From Blastomyces gilchristii SLH14081 (Eukaryota > Ascomycota > Eurotiomycetes > Onygenales > Ajellomycetaceae), in NCBI RefSeq assembly GCF_000003855.2, contig NW_003101647.1, forward strand, positions 201,744-265,743: 64,000 nt of DNA. Direction: 5' to 3'. The translations under genes were made by a program, and so were the position numbers. This document shows positions 11,299 to 21,615 of this stretch, piece by piece. The first letter of the stretch is position 1, and every line of letters starts with the position of its first letter. The notes under the pieces were generated by a model. The model was not told the DNA's origin. It saw only the letters and a list, made by a program, of their open reading frames with translations, and ran no database searches.

Positions 11299-13329
11299 TT
11301 GAACCTTTTAGTAACCAACGGGGTAGCCATGGACGAAGGGGGCGCTAGTACAGCACCTGGCTCCCCTCAGTCGCGGTCCTCGAGCCTTCCAGAGCAGCAG
11401 AATGACACCTCGATTCAGTCGAACGCCGAGACGGAAAACTCAGCCGAAACAGCTGAGATGGATGGAGATGTGGACATGGACGATGCCGAGGACGACGATT
11501 CCAGACTCCAGAGCGATATAAAAGCGCAGGTTGAGGCTGAACCAGACCCCCAGCCTTCGCAATCCGTTGAGCCTTCGTCACTTCCGCAGCCGACAAGTAA
11601 TACCGACTCAGCAACGTCCCCCGAACATCCCTCTGAGCAAGTTATACCTCCCGCGCCTGCGGGCCCAGCTTATTACAGCCTCTTCAGCAACCCGCCCAAC
11701 CTCGGGTGGATCAGGCAGGTTCTCTTTGAGCTTAAGGATGCCGTGGAAATGAGCGTGGAGGAGTTCCACACGTACTGGCCGTTTATAGATAACGTTTGGG
11801 TGAAGCAGAGGTCAAACTCAACCAAGGACGGTCTTACGACTACCGATTACTACATGTGCCGACTACGGAGGGCGACTTGCAGACCGAACCCGTCAAGACC
11901 GCTGCCTGAGGGAAAGAGGGCGAGGAAGAAGATGGTCAGGCAAGGGAATCAGTGCAACGTACAAATTAAGGTGGTGAAGTTTGACGGCGCTTATTCTGCT
12001 GTTACGATAACAAGGACGCCGGGTAGCAGTCGGACGCATTCGCATGATCTGGATCACATTGATAAGGTGAAGAGGAATTCGGGCCTGATAGAGTTTTGCA
12101 GGAAGGAAGCTGAGAAGGGCTACTTGCCATCGTCTATATTTGCAAAGTTACGCGAGGAGCCGGATAAACTGATGGCTGCCGGTGGGAAATTCTTCAGCGT
12201 CACCGATGCCCGCAACGTCTCTGCTAAGTGGCGCGCTTTACATCCCGATGTCAAATTGAGGGAACATGAAGGTTATCATTATCAGCAGGGCTATGGTATC
12301 ATGCGCATTCAAGGCCCCGTACTGGAGCATCGTAATGGAATGATGCAACACGAGCCGCAAAACTCTCGTTACGAAATTCCTCCCGATGCGCTAAGGTTTC
12401 CTAGTTATTCTTTGGAATTTCTCCAGCCATATCTCCCCAGTTACGAGGAGGGTCGACAGTTCCCCTTCGTCACCCTAACGTATGCATCTTCCATGGATGC
12501 TAAGGTGTCTCTTTTCCCCGGCATACAAACAGCCTTGTCTGGGCCTGAAACGAAGGTCATGACTCACTATCTGCGCTCGCGACATGATGCTATCTTAATT
12601 GGGGTTGGAACTGCCATAGCAGACAACCCTGGCCTAAATTGCCGGCTGGCGGGCGCAGGCGGCTTTGGGGGATTAGGCAAAATGTGGCAACCTAGACCAA
12701 TTATCGTGGACCCAACTGGAAGATGGCCAGCGGACCCGGAATGCAGGCTTTTAAAAACTGCCAAGGCGGGGAAGGGCAAGGCGCCGTGGGTCATCGTCTC
12801 TCCTGGAGCAAACATCCAGCCGGCAAAAGTCCTGACACTCAAGAATCACGGAGGCGACTACCTACGCATTGTGGAATATAATCAAAGCTGGCGACTTAGA
12901 TGGGAAGCTATTCTAAGGGCCCTGGGAACCGAGGGAGTCACCAGTGTCATGATTGAAGGTGGCGCAACTGTGATTAGTGAACTACTGAATCCTGAATACG
13001 TTGACTTTGTCGATTCGCTTATAATTACGCTTGCTCCTACGTTTTTAGGCCGGGGTGGTGTTGGGGTCAGTCCAGACGCGAAAAAAGATAATACGGGCAA
13101 ACCGATCAGTGCTCTTAATCCGTATGATATTAAATGGCAGCCACTAGGTCAGGATGTTGTTATGTGCGGCAAGATACGCGCTCCTCCCCCGCGTATTGTT
13201 TCCGGCATCGAAGCTGTTGCTCAGGGAAATGCCCAAGAACATGCGCAAAATAACTCGCAGGAAGGTAGTCAAGCAAGAAACAAAGAAAGCGCACAGGGAA
13301 CTGCTGGGAATTCTCAAGAAAATTCGTGA
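11299..13329 (+). CDS. RIB7: RIB7 riboflavin reductase fused to an N-terminal DNA-binding-like domain
   Basis: A single uninterrupted frame of 676 residues. Residues 1-120 are acidic and Ser/Pro-rich. Residues 125-330 resemble a FAR1/WRKY-GCM1-like zinc-binding domain of transposase descent, with candidate ligands Cys187, Cys194, Cys219, His247 and His249 in a basic context. Residues 364-630 match RIB7, 2,5-diamino-6-ribosylamino-4(3H)-pyrimidinone 5'-phosphate reductase, which works in riboflavin synthesis. The RIB7 family segments LRFPSYSLEFLQPYLP, VTLTYASSMDAKVS, MTHYLRSRHDAILIGVGTA and SVMIEGGATVIS are all seen. The C-terminal 45 residues are Gln/Asn/Ser-rich. RIB7 proteins are usually about 250-300 residues, so the N-terminal half is extra. 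Met11 is an alternative start. Met348 or Met349, just before the enzyme part, could start a short form from an internal promoter. Confidence 0.85.
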   Translation: MNLLVTNGVAMDEGGASTAPGSPQSRSSSLPEQQNDTSIQSNAETENSAETAEMDGDVDMDDAEDDDSRLQSDIKAQVEAEPDPQPSQSVEPSSLPQPTSNTDSATSPEHPSEQVIPPAPAGPAYYSLFSNPPNLGWIRQVLFELKDAVEMSVEEFHTYWPFIDNVWVKQRSNSTKDGLTTTDYYMCRLRRATCRPNPSRPLPEGKRARKKMVRQGNQCNVQIKVVKFDGAYSAVTITRTPGSSRTHSHDLDHIDKVKRNSGLIEFCRKEAEKGYLPSSIFAKLREEPDKLMAAGGKFFSVTDARNVSAKWRALHPDVKLREHEGYHYQQGYGIMRIQGPVLEHRNGMMQHEPQNSRYEIPPDALRFPSYSLEFLQPYLPSYEEGRQFPFVTLTYASSMDAKVSLFPGIQTALSGPETKVMTHYLRSRHDAILIGVGTAIADNPGLNCRLAGAGGFGGLGKMWQPRPIIVDPTGRWPADPECRLLKTAKAGKGKAPWVIVSPGANIQPAKVLTLKNHGGDYLRIVEYNQSWRLRWEAILRALGTEGVTSVMIEGGATVISELLNPEYVDFVDSLIITLAPTFLGRGGVGVSPDAKKDNTGKPISALNPYDIKWQPLGQDVVMCGKIRAPPPRIVSGIEAVAQGNAQEHAQNNSQEGSQARNKESAQGTAGNSQENS

Positions 13330-13356
13330 TTCACTTCCGGATGTTAATAGGATTTT

Positions 13357-15033
13357 TTAAAATATTGCCAGGGTGTTTGGTGGGCTATATATATACATAT
13401 ATGCATGAAATGTCTCCGTCAGACATGACTGGTTTATTTCAACACACAGTATACTATTGGGTATGGGTAGATTTCCACTTACCTTGCAACTCCACCTGGA
13501 ACGTTGCACATTTCACTCGAGACGAGAAACGACCATCTATTCTGCCTCTCGCACTCCTCAGCCAGCTTATCAAGGTCGAATAACTCTCCGATAGGACATC
13601 CCCAGCCTGCGAGGAGCACCCCATGCATGCTCCAGTCTTTCGGTGGAGCTGATGGGACCGAAAGATTTCATTGGATTAGTGCCAATTGGCTGCAACATGA
13701 GCACATTTCCACAATAGAGATCTGCGATCTGAGAGGAGAAAGGGGTGGAGGGGGCTCACGATATGCTTCAAAAGCTAGATGATCGCCTGCTACTGCGGAG
13801 AAGTTCTCCCATATCCATTCAAGCACCTCCTCGCTGCGTTCTACCCCTATTAAATTGGACGGGTTTTGTTTGGCCAGCTTTTCCAGTTCATCCATTGATA
13901 GCTGGTTAAATGCCTTCATATATCCTAGCGTCATAAACCGATAAAGCATAGGAGGGAAATGGAGAGAAGAGGAAAGCATTGTCCTACCAACTCGGATGAT
14001 AAGTATGTCTCCAAAATTTATCTCTGTCCCCTGCGACTCTGCCACACCCTGGAGATATTTCAGCGGAATTGAAGTTCTCTTAAATATCTCGGCTGGGATA
14101 TTGTTTGCTAATGCTCACTTGTGGAAATCCAGCAGGACTCCACGGCCTACGATTCCTCTCTCTGCCTAGGCTGTCACGGCCCAAGGAAGAAAAAAATAGA
14201 AATAAGACCGTCAGATTATGCGTAACTCGCAAAGATTTTTCTCGTCGCATCATATGTATGCTGAATTCCGTTGACGGTACTGTCCTTCGATCTGTGAATG
14301 TCTTCCATTGTCACGCCGTTATAGAACCTCTTTTCTTTCTGGTAGCCGAAATGACGGAGTCCATCCCCTACACGAGAAGAAGAATTAGACGGGCCTCGAT
14401 TAGCTATATTCCTCTTTATCCGAGCTGCAGCCACACACTGGACAGCTCTGGGAAGAAAGGGGGAAAACTTTCACCGGCTACTACTTTGCGTGTTAAACGT
14501 CCAGAAATCATCATTCACTGTCCGAGGCGATTTGTCGATGATCTGCTTGTGGAACACCTGCCGGCTGAAGAAGTGAACTTTGCTTTGGGCGTCCAGCGGC
14601 CAGTTTAGCGACACTCTTTGAAATTATAATTAGCTCTCTGTCTTTCAACGTGGGCGAAGAATCGGGGGGGGTAGCCTTGTGTGGGTGGACCAATACGATG
14701 AAAGAATGTATTTATTCTTTGTACGTATTGATTTTATCCTTCAGGTATGCGGACCAAATCACGGACAAGCAAGCAAAGCAGATAGCGAACTCGACAGCGG
14801 CAAAGATATACATGTACACTACTCCGTACACTACAGGGAAATCATAATAAGCTTCCTCACCTCACACCCGTCTTTATCTCCTTCACAGCCTCCACCACAA
14901 TGGTGTCGGTCTGGCGATTGAGGCATCCCAGCTGGTCATCCTTCCCATACAAGCCCCATGCGGAAAATGGAGGATCTCCTTTGTTCAAAGGCACGTCGGT
15001 GAATTTGGGGAGGTTGGCTGGGCGTCCTGTCAT
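13357..15033 (-). pseudogene. Broken cyclase-family gene (PF04199, kynurenine-formamidase-like)
   Basis: The coding pieces read in order on the minus strand: 14861..15033 (MTGRPANLPKFTDVP), about 14478..14615 (SLNWPLDAQ), 14261..14367 (GLRHFGYQKEKRFYNG), 13988..14170 (GRGVLLDFHK), 13760..13924 (GVERSEEVLEWIWENF), 13483..13648 (HGVLLAGWGCPIGELFDL) and 13357..13384 (PPNTLAIF, then stop). These are the successive blocks of the fungal cyclase/hydrolase family. Breaks: in-frame TAG at 14166-14168 and TGA at 14115-14117, both where Trp is expected; the splice donor after the second piece (about 14472-14477) is out of phase; and no GT donor follows the third piece near 14260. Several introns still have good borders. 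It lies tail-to-tail with the RIB7 fusion gene, 27 bp apart. The Trp expectation rests on family knowledge, but the two stops are read directly. Confidence 0.8.
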
Positions 15034-15801
15034 TGTGTATATATATATTTCTGAATGGAATGAACTTCACTATGTATTGGGCGGTGTTGTATACATGTAC
15101 TCCGTACAGTGGTGACTCCTGTGACTTTGTATATTTTTCACGTATATTCATTCACCCCCGCATATGAGAAATGGAGTATGGAGTTTCATGCAGGGAATAG
15201 CTAGAAATTCCACGAACTGCTCGGGTATCGCGGTTCGTTGCCGAACTCAGGGCTGGCGGCTTATCTTTGGGAATAAACCACCGCGGTATTTCTATGATTA
15301 CTAGCTAGCATCCATGGACCTGTCTATATTATAATAAGCCCTAATATTCATTCATGGTGCAGGGTAGCTAGATACCGGAGGCGGGGAATGGATGTATGGA
15401 GTGAAGTAGTTATATTTATTTGACAGCATATAACCCCCCAATGTGGCAGTGTAATTCACCATCCCATTATCAATATGGTTAATATCTTGCATCTTTAAAT
15501 TGATTCTTTGAATTGCAAGATCTTCACTCTTTTCATTATCTTTCCTGAATCTTCTTTGGTTTGTGTTAGTGTTGGCAAGTAGTGATGACATAATCCTCCT
15601 TTGAACCACAAAAAATAAAAATAAATAATGTATCGCCAACCACAAAAGAAACGAAAGATCTAACACATCTTAAAACATCTCCAATCTCCCCAACTCCTAC
15701 ATATTTCCCCTCGAGGGACCTCGATTAACTCACGATAACCTCCCTCACCACTATTCTCTCATTTATTCTCTCACTCATTTCGCATTGATAACCCTCGTGT
15801 T
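15034..15801. other. Intergenic interval upstream of the RCC1-type gene
   Basis: AT-rich DNA with a TACTCCGTAC word at 15097-15107. A minus-strand open frame at 15352-15666 has no recognisable features and an AT-driven composition, so I do not call it. The last 100 bp are CT-rich, typical of a fungal leader before the RCC1 start. Confidence 0.55.
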
Positions 15802-17529
15802 ATGGCTCCCAGAAAAGCCGCATCCAGCACGACAGCTGCTGCAAAGCCCAGGGAAACAAGAAAAACGGCTCAAGAACCCGGGAGGAAATCATCTACCAAG
15901 GCTGTACCTAAAGCTAAACCTGGTCCCAAGCCTGGCTCTAAAAAGACAAAGTCCCTTGAGAAAACCGAAGATGTCAAGGTGAACGGCGTCTCACCTTCTG
16001 CTAGTAGCGAAGTTGACGAAGTCGACGCGCCCAAGAAGCGCAAAGCGGCCGCCGATGAGGTCGCGACGCGCGAACCTAAGAAGGCCCGAGTCGTCAAGGC
16101 GCCTGTCGTCAAGCCCAAGGTCGTCATCAACCAGGCTCCTACACAGCGATTGAACGTGTATGTTTGCGGCGAAGGGAGTTCCGGAGAACTTGGCCTTGGT
16201 GCTGGCAAGAATGTTGTTGACGTGAAGCGCCCACGCCTCAACCCGCATCTGCCTGCAGACACGGTTGGTGTCGTCCAGATTGCGACTGGCGGAATGCATT
16301 GCGTTGCTCTCACCCATGATAATAAGATCTTGACCTGGGGCGTCAATGACCAGGGCGCGTTGGGTCGCGACACAACTTGGGATGGGGGCTACAAAGACAT
16401 CAAAGAAGGTGATGGGAGCGACTCAGACTCGGATTCCGATAGTGATAGTGGTCTGAACCCGCGGGAAGCAACTCCTGGAGCCGTTCCGTCTGAATCATTT
16501 CCCGAAGATACTGTTTTTGTCCAAGTTGCTGCCAGCGACAGTGCAAGTTTCGCGCTTACTGATGTTGGATCTGTCTATGGCTGGGGTACATTTAGAGTAA
16601 GTCGCAAATTTTTCCATCTCATGTGCATTATTTTTGCTGTGTTGATTTTTCTTCTCTGGAAACCAATCGATTAACGAACGTTCTTGCATCAGAGCAACGA
16701 CGGCATCTTGGGCTTTGACGGAAAATCCACAGTCCAAAGAACACCCGTCCTCCTACCCACCCTCAAGAAAATCAAATACATTACCTGCGGTTCCAACCAC
16801 GTGCTCGCTCTCAACGATAAAGGCTCCGTCTTCGCCTGGGGTTCCGGCCAACAGAACCAGCTAGGCCGCCGCATCATCGAGCGCACCAAAATCAACGGCT
16901 TACAACCCCGGGAATTCGGCCTTCCCAAAAACATGGTCGGCCTGGGCTGCGGCGCCGACCACTCCTTCGCCATCCACAAGTCCGGCAAGGTCTACGCGTG
17001 GGGCCTCAACAGCTTCGGCGAGACGGGCATCCGCGAGGGCGCAGGTGACAGGGAAGCGGCCATTCTCCGCCCAGCCGTTGTCGAGTCCCTGACAGACAAA
17101 GACATCATCCAAATTTGCGGTGGCTCGCACCATTCCCTCGCCCTTACCGCCAAGGGTGAATGTCTTGCCTTTGGCCGTCTTGATGGCTTCCAGACCGGCA
17201 TCAAAATCGACTCTTTGCCTGATTCATCCGTCATTCGCGATGATAGGAACAAACCGCGTATCCTCGCCAACCCCACCCCTATTCCCGATATTGACGCCTG
17301 TCATATCGGTAGTGGAAGCGAGCATTCCATCGCTATCGGTAAGGATGGACGCGCGTGGTCGTGGGGCTTCTCTGCCAACTATCAAACTGGGCAGGGGACT
17401 GATGAGGATATCGAAGTCGCGTCCGTTGTGGAGAACACTGCTGTGCGCGGGAAACGCTTGAATTGGGCAGATGCTGGTGGGCAATTTTCCATTTTCACCG
17501 AGATTGCTCTTGACACGGCAAATTCTTGA
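15802..17529 (+). CDS. RCC1-type guanine nucleotide exchange factor for Ran
   Basis: Nuclear, chromatin-associated exchange factor that charges Ran with GTP and so sets the direction of nuclear transport. I read two exons, join(15802..16596,16693..17529), giving 543 residues. The 96-nt intron has donor GTAAGT and acceptor CATCAG. Residues 1-110 are Lys/Ala/Pro-rich and basic (KKRK, EPKKAR), typical of a nuclear and nucleosome-binding tail. From about residue 116 the RCC1 repeats follow, with repeated ILTWGVNDQGALGR-, VFAWGSGQQNQLGR- and VYAWGLNSFGETG-like motifs that make a seven-bladed propeller. Between two blades is a Ser-Asp repeat (about residues 205-215), a probable CK2 target and flexible loop. 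Yeast names for the gene are PRP20/SRM1 (pim1 in fission yeast). Confidence 0.93.
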
Positions 17530-18078
17530 ATTAATTTGGCAGATGGCTTGTAGAGTTTCCTTTTCCGATTTCACCGATTTATTTAGTATCTCCCGTCTTG
17601 GTTTTATTTTGTTTTGAAAATTGTTTCTGGCATTTTTTTCCCAATTTTTTCTGGTTTTGTTCTATTTCATGTTTTTTTTTTTGCTATTTGCATGGGATAA
17701 GCATGGATTTGATTAAGCTTGTTGTTTCCATTGGCTTTTTGTTGCATGCATTTTATCTTCCCACTCGATGCATTCTTCACCTATTTTTGTTGAAGTTCAT
17801 AGAAATATTTCGGAAGTCTCCTTTAACATTTAGTTTACCCAAAGCTTTCTTTTTCCCGTTCAAGTCCAGCGATCCATTATGTTTTTCTACTACTATTCTC
17901 TTCATTCAAACACTGTTTTAACATTGTTTTTATCAGAATTTCAAGAATTGTCTTCTTTCACTTTCGAACAAAAGGGTTGGAATGCAAATGGGCAACACCA
18001 AAAAAACAAAAAACTCATCAAATTCCCATTATCACTTATCATCAAATTGTTCAGTTCTTTAAACTAAAATTACGGGTG
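17530..18078. other. Convergent 3' region between RCC1-type gene and CSM3
   Basis: Strongly T-rich on the plus strand. A 107-residue open frame at 17598-17921 is Phe/Leu/Cys-rich and looks like translated T tracts. Nothing else is seen. It should hold both transcript ends. Confidence 0.6.
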
Positions 18079-19275
18079 TCAAATATCATAATCATCCATT
18101 GCATCCAAATCGTCAAAAGCGCTTACTGGGGGTAGTCCTGAACCCGAACCCTTCGCCATGGCGGTAGTCGTTGTACTGGGTTTTGATTCCAGTCCTGATG
18201 GCATCCCAGCACCCTCATGCTCAGCCAAGAGAGCCTCCAACTCATCGTCTTCGGGTGAGTTTTCGACATGCCCCGCTAGCTTATTAATATCCACATGAGC
18301 ATTATCGTTGTGATCGCCCCGGACGAAAAGGTCGTCATCGCTATCTGCGTTGTAGTGTTCCGCCGCCTTTCCCTTTCCGCCTTCCCCACCGCCGAAAATG
18401 GACGGTATATGATTTTCTGTGGAACTATCAACGGTACTATTGTTTCTCTGGACTGGTGATGTTCTCGGGTCGCGCCGGGCGGTGTTTGTGGTGGTAGCCG
18501 GAAATAATTCATTGTCATTTTCGGTTTGCGGATGTCCATCGCTGCTGGCCGCCGCAGCATTCGAAGCTGGCAGCTGGGTTGTGTCGTTATTTGTTTCCTC
18601 ATCTCTGTCAGCGGCATATAGTCTTGGTTTGCCTTCGTCAATCCACTCCTTTCGCATGATTTGGATCCGTTTCGAGTGGCCTAGCTTTTCGATCATAGCG
18701 AGACCGTCTGCGAATTTCGCGCGGGGGTAGAGGTCATCCAGCCAGAGCTGGTAAAAGTTGAGCAGGCGCATGGCGTCAGAGTACTAGGGAAAATAATATA
18801 CGCATTAGATATCAGTATCAGCAGAGCGCATACCAAGCAATTTCAAAGGGTGAATTGAATGGCTGTATTATTATTTATTACCTCATGGCCTTTCCCCCTG
18901 AACTTGAGCTTGGTTTTTGCATTCTTGCGTAGCTTTGGTATTCCGGCTGGCGATAGTAGTCTGAAGATCATGTTTAGCAAAGCGACCCAGAAGCTCCCGC
19001 ATGCATGCTTTTTTTTTTTACCGTGCCTCGTCCAGTTTCGCAACCGGTCGTCTCTTGGGCGCAACTTTGATCTCCTCATCTAGACCTAGGCTAGCACCGT
19101 TGGAGTCTGCTGGTTCGTCATTCCTTCTTGATGCTGGGTTTGACGAGTCGTTATGTTGGTTCAAGTCGGTCTGTTCCAGGATTTCATCCAGCCCGACATC
19201 GTAATCGAAAAGGTCGTCGACTGTACCTGGTGTATGGTGTCCGCTAGTGTCGGCACTCCGTCCTCGAGCTTCCAT
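18079..19275 (-). CDS. CSM3: CSM3/Swi3, replication fork protection complex subunit
   Basis: Partner of Tof1 in the fork-protection complex, needed for checkpoint signalling at stalled forks and for sister-chromatid cohesion. I read three exons, complement(join(18079..18783,18882..18960,19022..19275)), giving 345 residues. Introns are 61 nt and 98 nt. The Swi3 domain starts where exon 1 meets exon 2 (LLSPAGIPKLRKNAKTKLKF) and continues with the family segment MRLLNFYQLWLDDLYPRAKF. The C-terminal half is acidic and low in complexity (SPEDDELEALLAEHEGAGMP, ending DDLDAMDDYDI). It is functionally linked to the ATR-type kinase encoded 2.7 kb away. It is divergent from the complex I subunit gene, with ACGCG elements in the shared promoter. 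Confidence 0.9.
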
Positions 19276-19622
19276 GGCTGCTTTATTGCTTTATATTTAT
19301 TTTCATGAAAAATAGGGCAATGGTAAAAATTCGTTACATATATGTTTCGACTTCGCGATGGTAGTTAAAAAGATTCACACTGGCGGTTCGTCAATTGGTC
19401 GCCAGAAACGCGGTGTCTTTGGATGACGCGACTTGGACGCGACTTGGCACACATAAAAACACGTGATTAAAATTGCGTATCATGTGATTTGAGCGTTCCA
19501 CGTGATATCGCTCACCACGCCTGCAATTGTTCCGGTGCGGAACAGTTGATTGAAGAGCATCGAACGTTTAGCTATCCAGTATATACACCAGGGCTGTGTC
19601 TCCAGTCAGATCAATCTTCATC
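19276..19622. promoter_or_regulatory. Bidirectional promoter CSM3 / complex I subunit, with ACGCG and CACGTGA sites
   Basis: The 347-bp divergent promoter has three ACGCG cores at 19408, 19426 and 19437, 130-170 bp before the CSM3 start. ACGCG is the core of the MBF box of S-phase genes in yeasts. It also has two CACGTGA words (19460-19466 and 19499-19505) and a CATGTGA (19481-19487), the E-box class bound by bHLH factors. A TATATA lies about 40 bp before the plus-strand start. Function is inferred from motif identity only. Confidence 0.55.
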
Positions 19623-20483
19623 ATGGCTACCGATCATGGTAGGCCGATTGTCCCGCCAAGGGTTCTCAAAACTGACTATCCCGTATGTGTTTCTTTTTTC
19701 ATGTTTCCCCTCCGCCTCTATCTGCAATTTGCTAACCCGGCTCTGGCTCCTTAGGTTATTGATACGGATCCGTACGCTCGCTCCAACCCCAATACCGATT
19801 CTCGATAAGCAGTACTTCTAACATTGATCGCAGTCATGTAAAACGAGTCTTCGGATATGCCCGGCCATCCGATTATGTCATTGGTGCTGGCGTCGGGTCA
19901 ATGTCCCCAGCTCTATTTTGGCTGATGGAACGAATGCACCCGGCCAATGCCAGCCCAGGAACCTTTGGCAAAGCTATGCGATTGGCAACGGCAATTGGCT
20001 TCTTCGGTGGCTTGTTCACTGTATACAACACATCATGCAGTATGTTTGCCTTTCTTTTCAATGGTATCTTAGCAGCTTCGGGCATCTCCAAGTTAACCGC
20101 TCCTCTGTTCTGCCACATCACAGAACGCTTCTACGGCTTTACGGAAAATTCGCGAGAGGTCGAGATGGATATGCGTGAGATGGTTGACAAGGTTAAGAAA
20201 GGAGAGCCGTTGTACGGAGTCTCGTCGCTCTCACCTTATATGCAAGGAGTCGCAGCTCGGAATTCGCGATATTCCTCTCTATTCATCCATGTCCTTCCTT
20301 GGTTCAATTTTGTGAATCATGATCAGGTATCTATTCCCCGGCTCCTACGGAATTTTGTGTAGTTTAATTTGGACACCGGCTAACTGTTCGGATTAACAGC
20401 ATGGCGTGGATACTGCGAAGTACTATCAACAAGCTGAGCGAGAACTAGAAGCAGAACGCCAAAAGACGGCATCCACATCGTAA
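19623..20483 (+). CDS. NADH:ubiquinone oxidoreductase 21-kDa accessory subunit (NUXM-type)
   Basis: Accessory subunit of mitochondrial complex I found in fungi (the Neurospora 20.9-kDa or NUXM type). I read five exons, join(19623..19682,19755..19771,19834..20039,20124..20326,20400..20483), giving 189 residues. Exon 2 is only 17 nt and is fixed by the frame: it joins KTDYP to VIDTDPHVKRVFGYARPSDY. The N-terminal half has a hydrophobic region with two possible membrane spans. The C-terminal half holds the conserved block YGFTENSREVEMDMREMVDK, then PYMQGVAARNSRYS and HGVDTAKYYQQAERELEAER. All introns have GT-AG ends and most have CTAAC-like branch sites. It ends tail-to-tail with TAD2, 223 bp away. 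Confidence 0.9.
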
Positions 20484-20706
20484 TGTTCTGTCTCAAACGA
20501 TAACTTGTCCAACAGCTCTCAGTCAAATTAATTTCCTGTTGTTCCTGCGTCTTTCAATTTTCTTCCCTCTTGTGATTGAAAAAAAAAAAAAAAAAACTAT
20601 TGTATATATTACAGCGGATTAGGGTTCCATAAATTTCATATTCGTTTTCAGGAAACGCAAAAAGAATGGCGCAAGATGGTGCTCACAAGCTGCATTATGG
20701 AAGGTC

Positions 20707-21615
20707 TTATGGCCGGGGCAACATCCCCGCGAATTCCATCCCCGCTCCCACATCACCAAAATCATCATCCTTCAGTTCCCGATCCTTTTTTGGTTTTGGG
20801 TTAGGCGCTAGGGTGAAAGATTAGTTCTGAAGGGGAATAAAAGGAAAAACTAGGCCAATTTCTCATTATGTCATTGAATATTGATTACCACCTACCTCTT
20901 TCATTTTCTTGGATATAAAATCGGCGTAACAACATGATTGCTTCTTTCCTGAAAAGCCCTCCTGTAAGCCCATACGGCGGATCAATCCCCGGGCTACCAG
21001 AAATGATACCGGGTAGTTTCAGTAACGATTTCCTGTTAGCTGGAGAAAGTGGATATGGACTCACTCAGAGTGCAACTTGAGGACCCCTCCAGTCCCTCCA
21101 AACCGTTCATTCGCGCACCCGAAATAGACATGCCGGATCTGGTATTGTCTTAACGCGGATGCACACATTATACATGGCTCAACAGTGACGTAGAGGTCGG
21201 TTTCACGAAATATACTTCGTGGATGACTTCTCAACACTTCTTCAATGGCTAGGAATTCTGCATGTCTCGTACCCTTTTGTCGAATCCAGTTAGTATATGT
21301 ATTATATATATTCATATACTTCCGACAAACTAATTTTAAACTTGAAAAGCTATGCTTGGGAGCTTACGTTCATAGATTTATTCGTGTCGTTCATACCAGA
21401 CCCGATAACTTCGTCATTATGGACCAGCACGCAACCTACTGGGGTTTCACCGCTGGCGAGAGCTTCTTCACCCTTTTCATTCATGTGGGATTAGCAAAGA
21501 TTGAATCAGAAGAACAAGCACACTGAGAACACACCATGTCAAGGGCTTTTTTCATAAAAAAAGCATGTTTTTGGGCATCATTGGCAAACCGTATGCCAGG
21601 GCTGTTCTGTTCCAT
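20707..21615 (-). CDS. TAD2: TAD2, tRNA-specific adenosine-34 deaminase catalytic subunit
   Basis: Deaminates A34 to inosine in tRNA anticodons as a heterodimer with Tad3. I read five exons, complement(join(20707..20807,20896..21032,21065..21273,21368..21472,21535..21615)), giving 210 residues. Intron lengths are 88, 27+, 94 and 62 nt; the 33-nt-scale gap between 21033 and 21064 is unusually short and its borders are the least certain part of the model. Deaminase motifs are clear: GETPVGCVLV, then HAE with the zinc ligand His and proton-shuttle Glu (TRHAEFLAIEEVL), then PCIMCASALR with the two zinc Cys. The C-terminal piece has DPPYGLTGGLFRKEAIMLLR and the basic tail PKPKKDRELK. It is divergent from the uvsB gene, 380 bp between starts. 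Confidence 0.87.

Noticed and set aside
13668..14045. Minus-strand open frame of 125 residues as a complete small gene
   Set aside because: It begins and ends inside blocks of the cyclase family and reads through an intron with good borders (13925-13987). It is a piece of the larger broken gene.
15352..15666. Minus-strand 104-residue frame
   Set aside because: AT-driven composition, no recognisable motif, located in the promoter of the RCC1-type gene.
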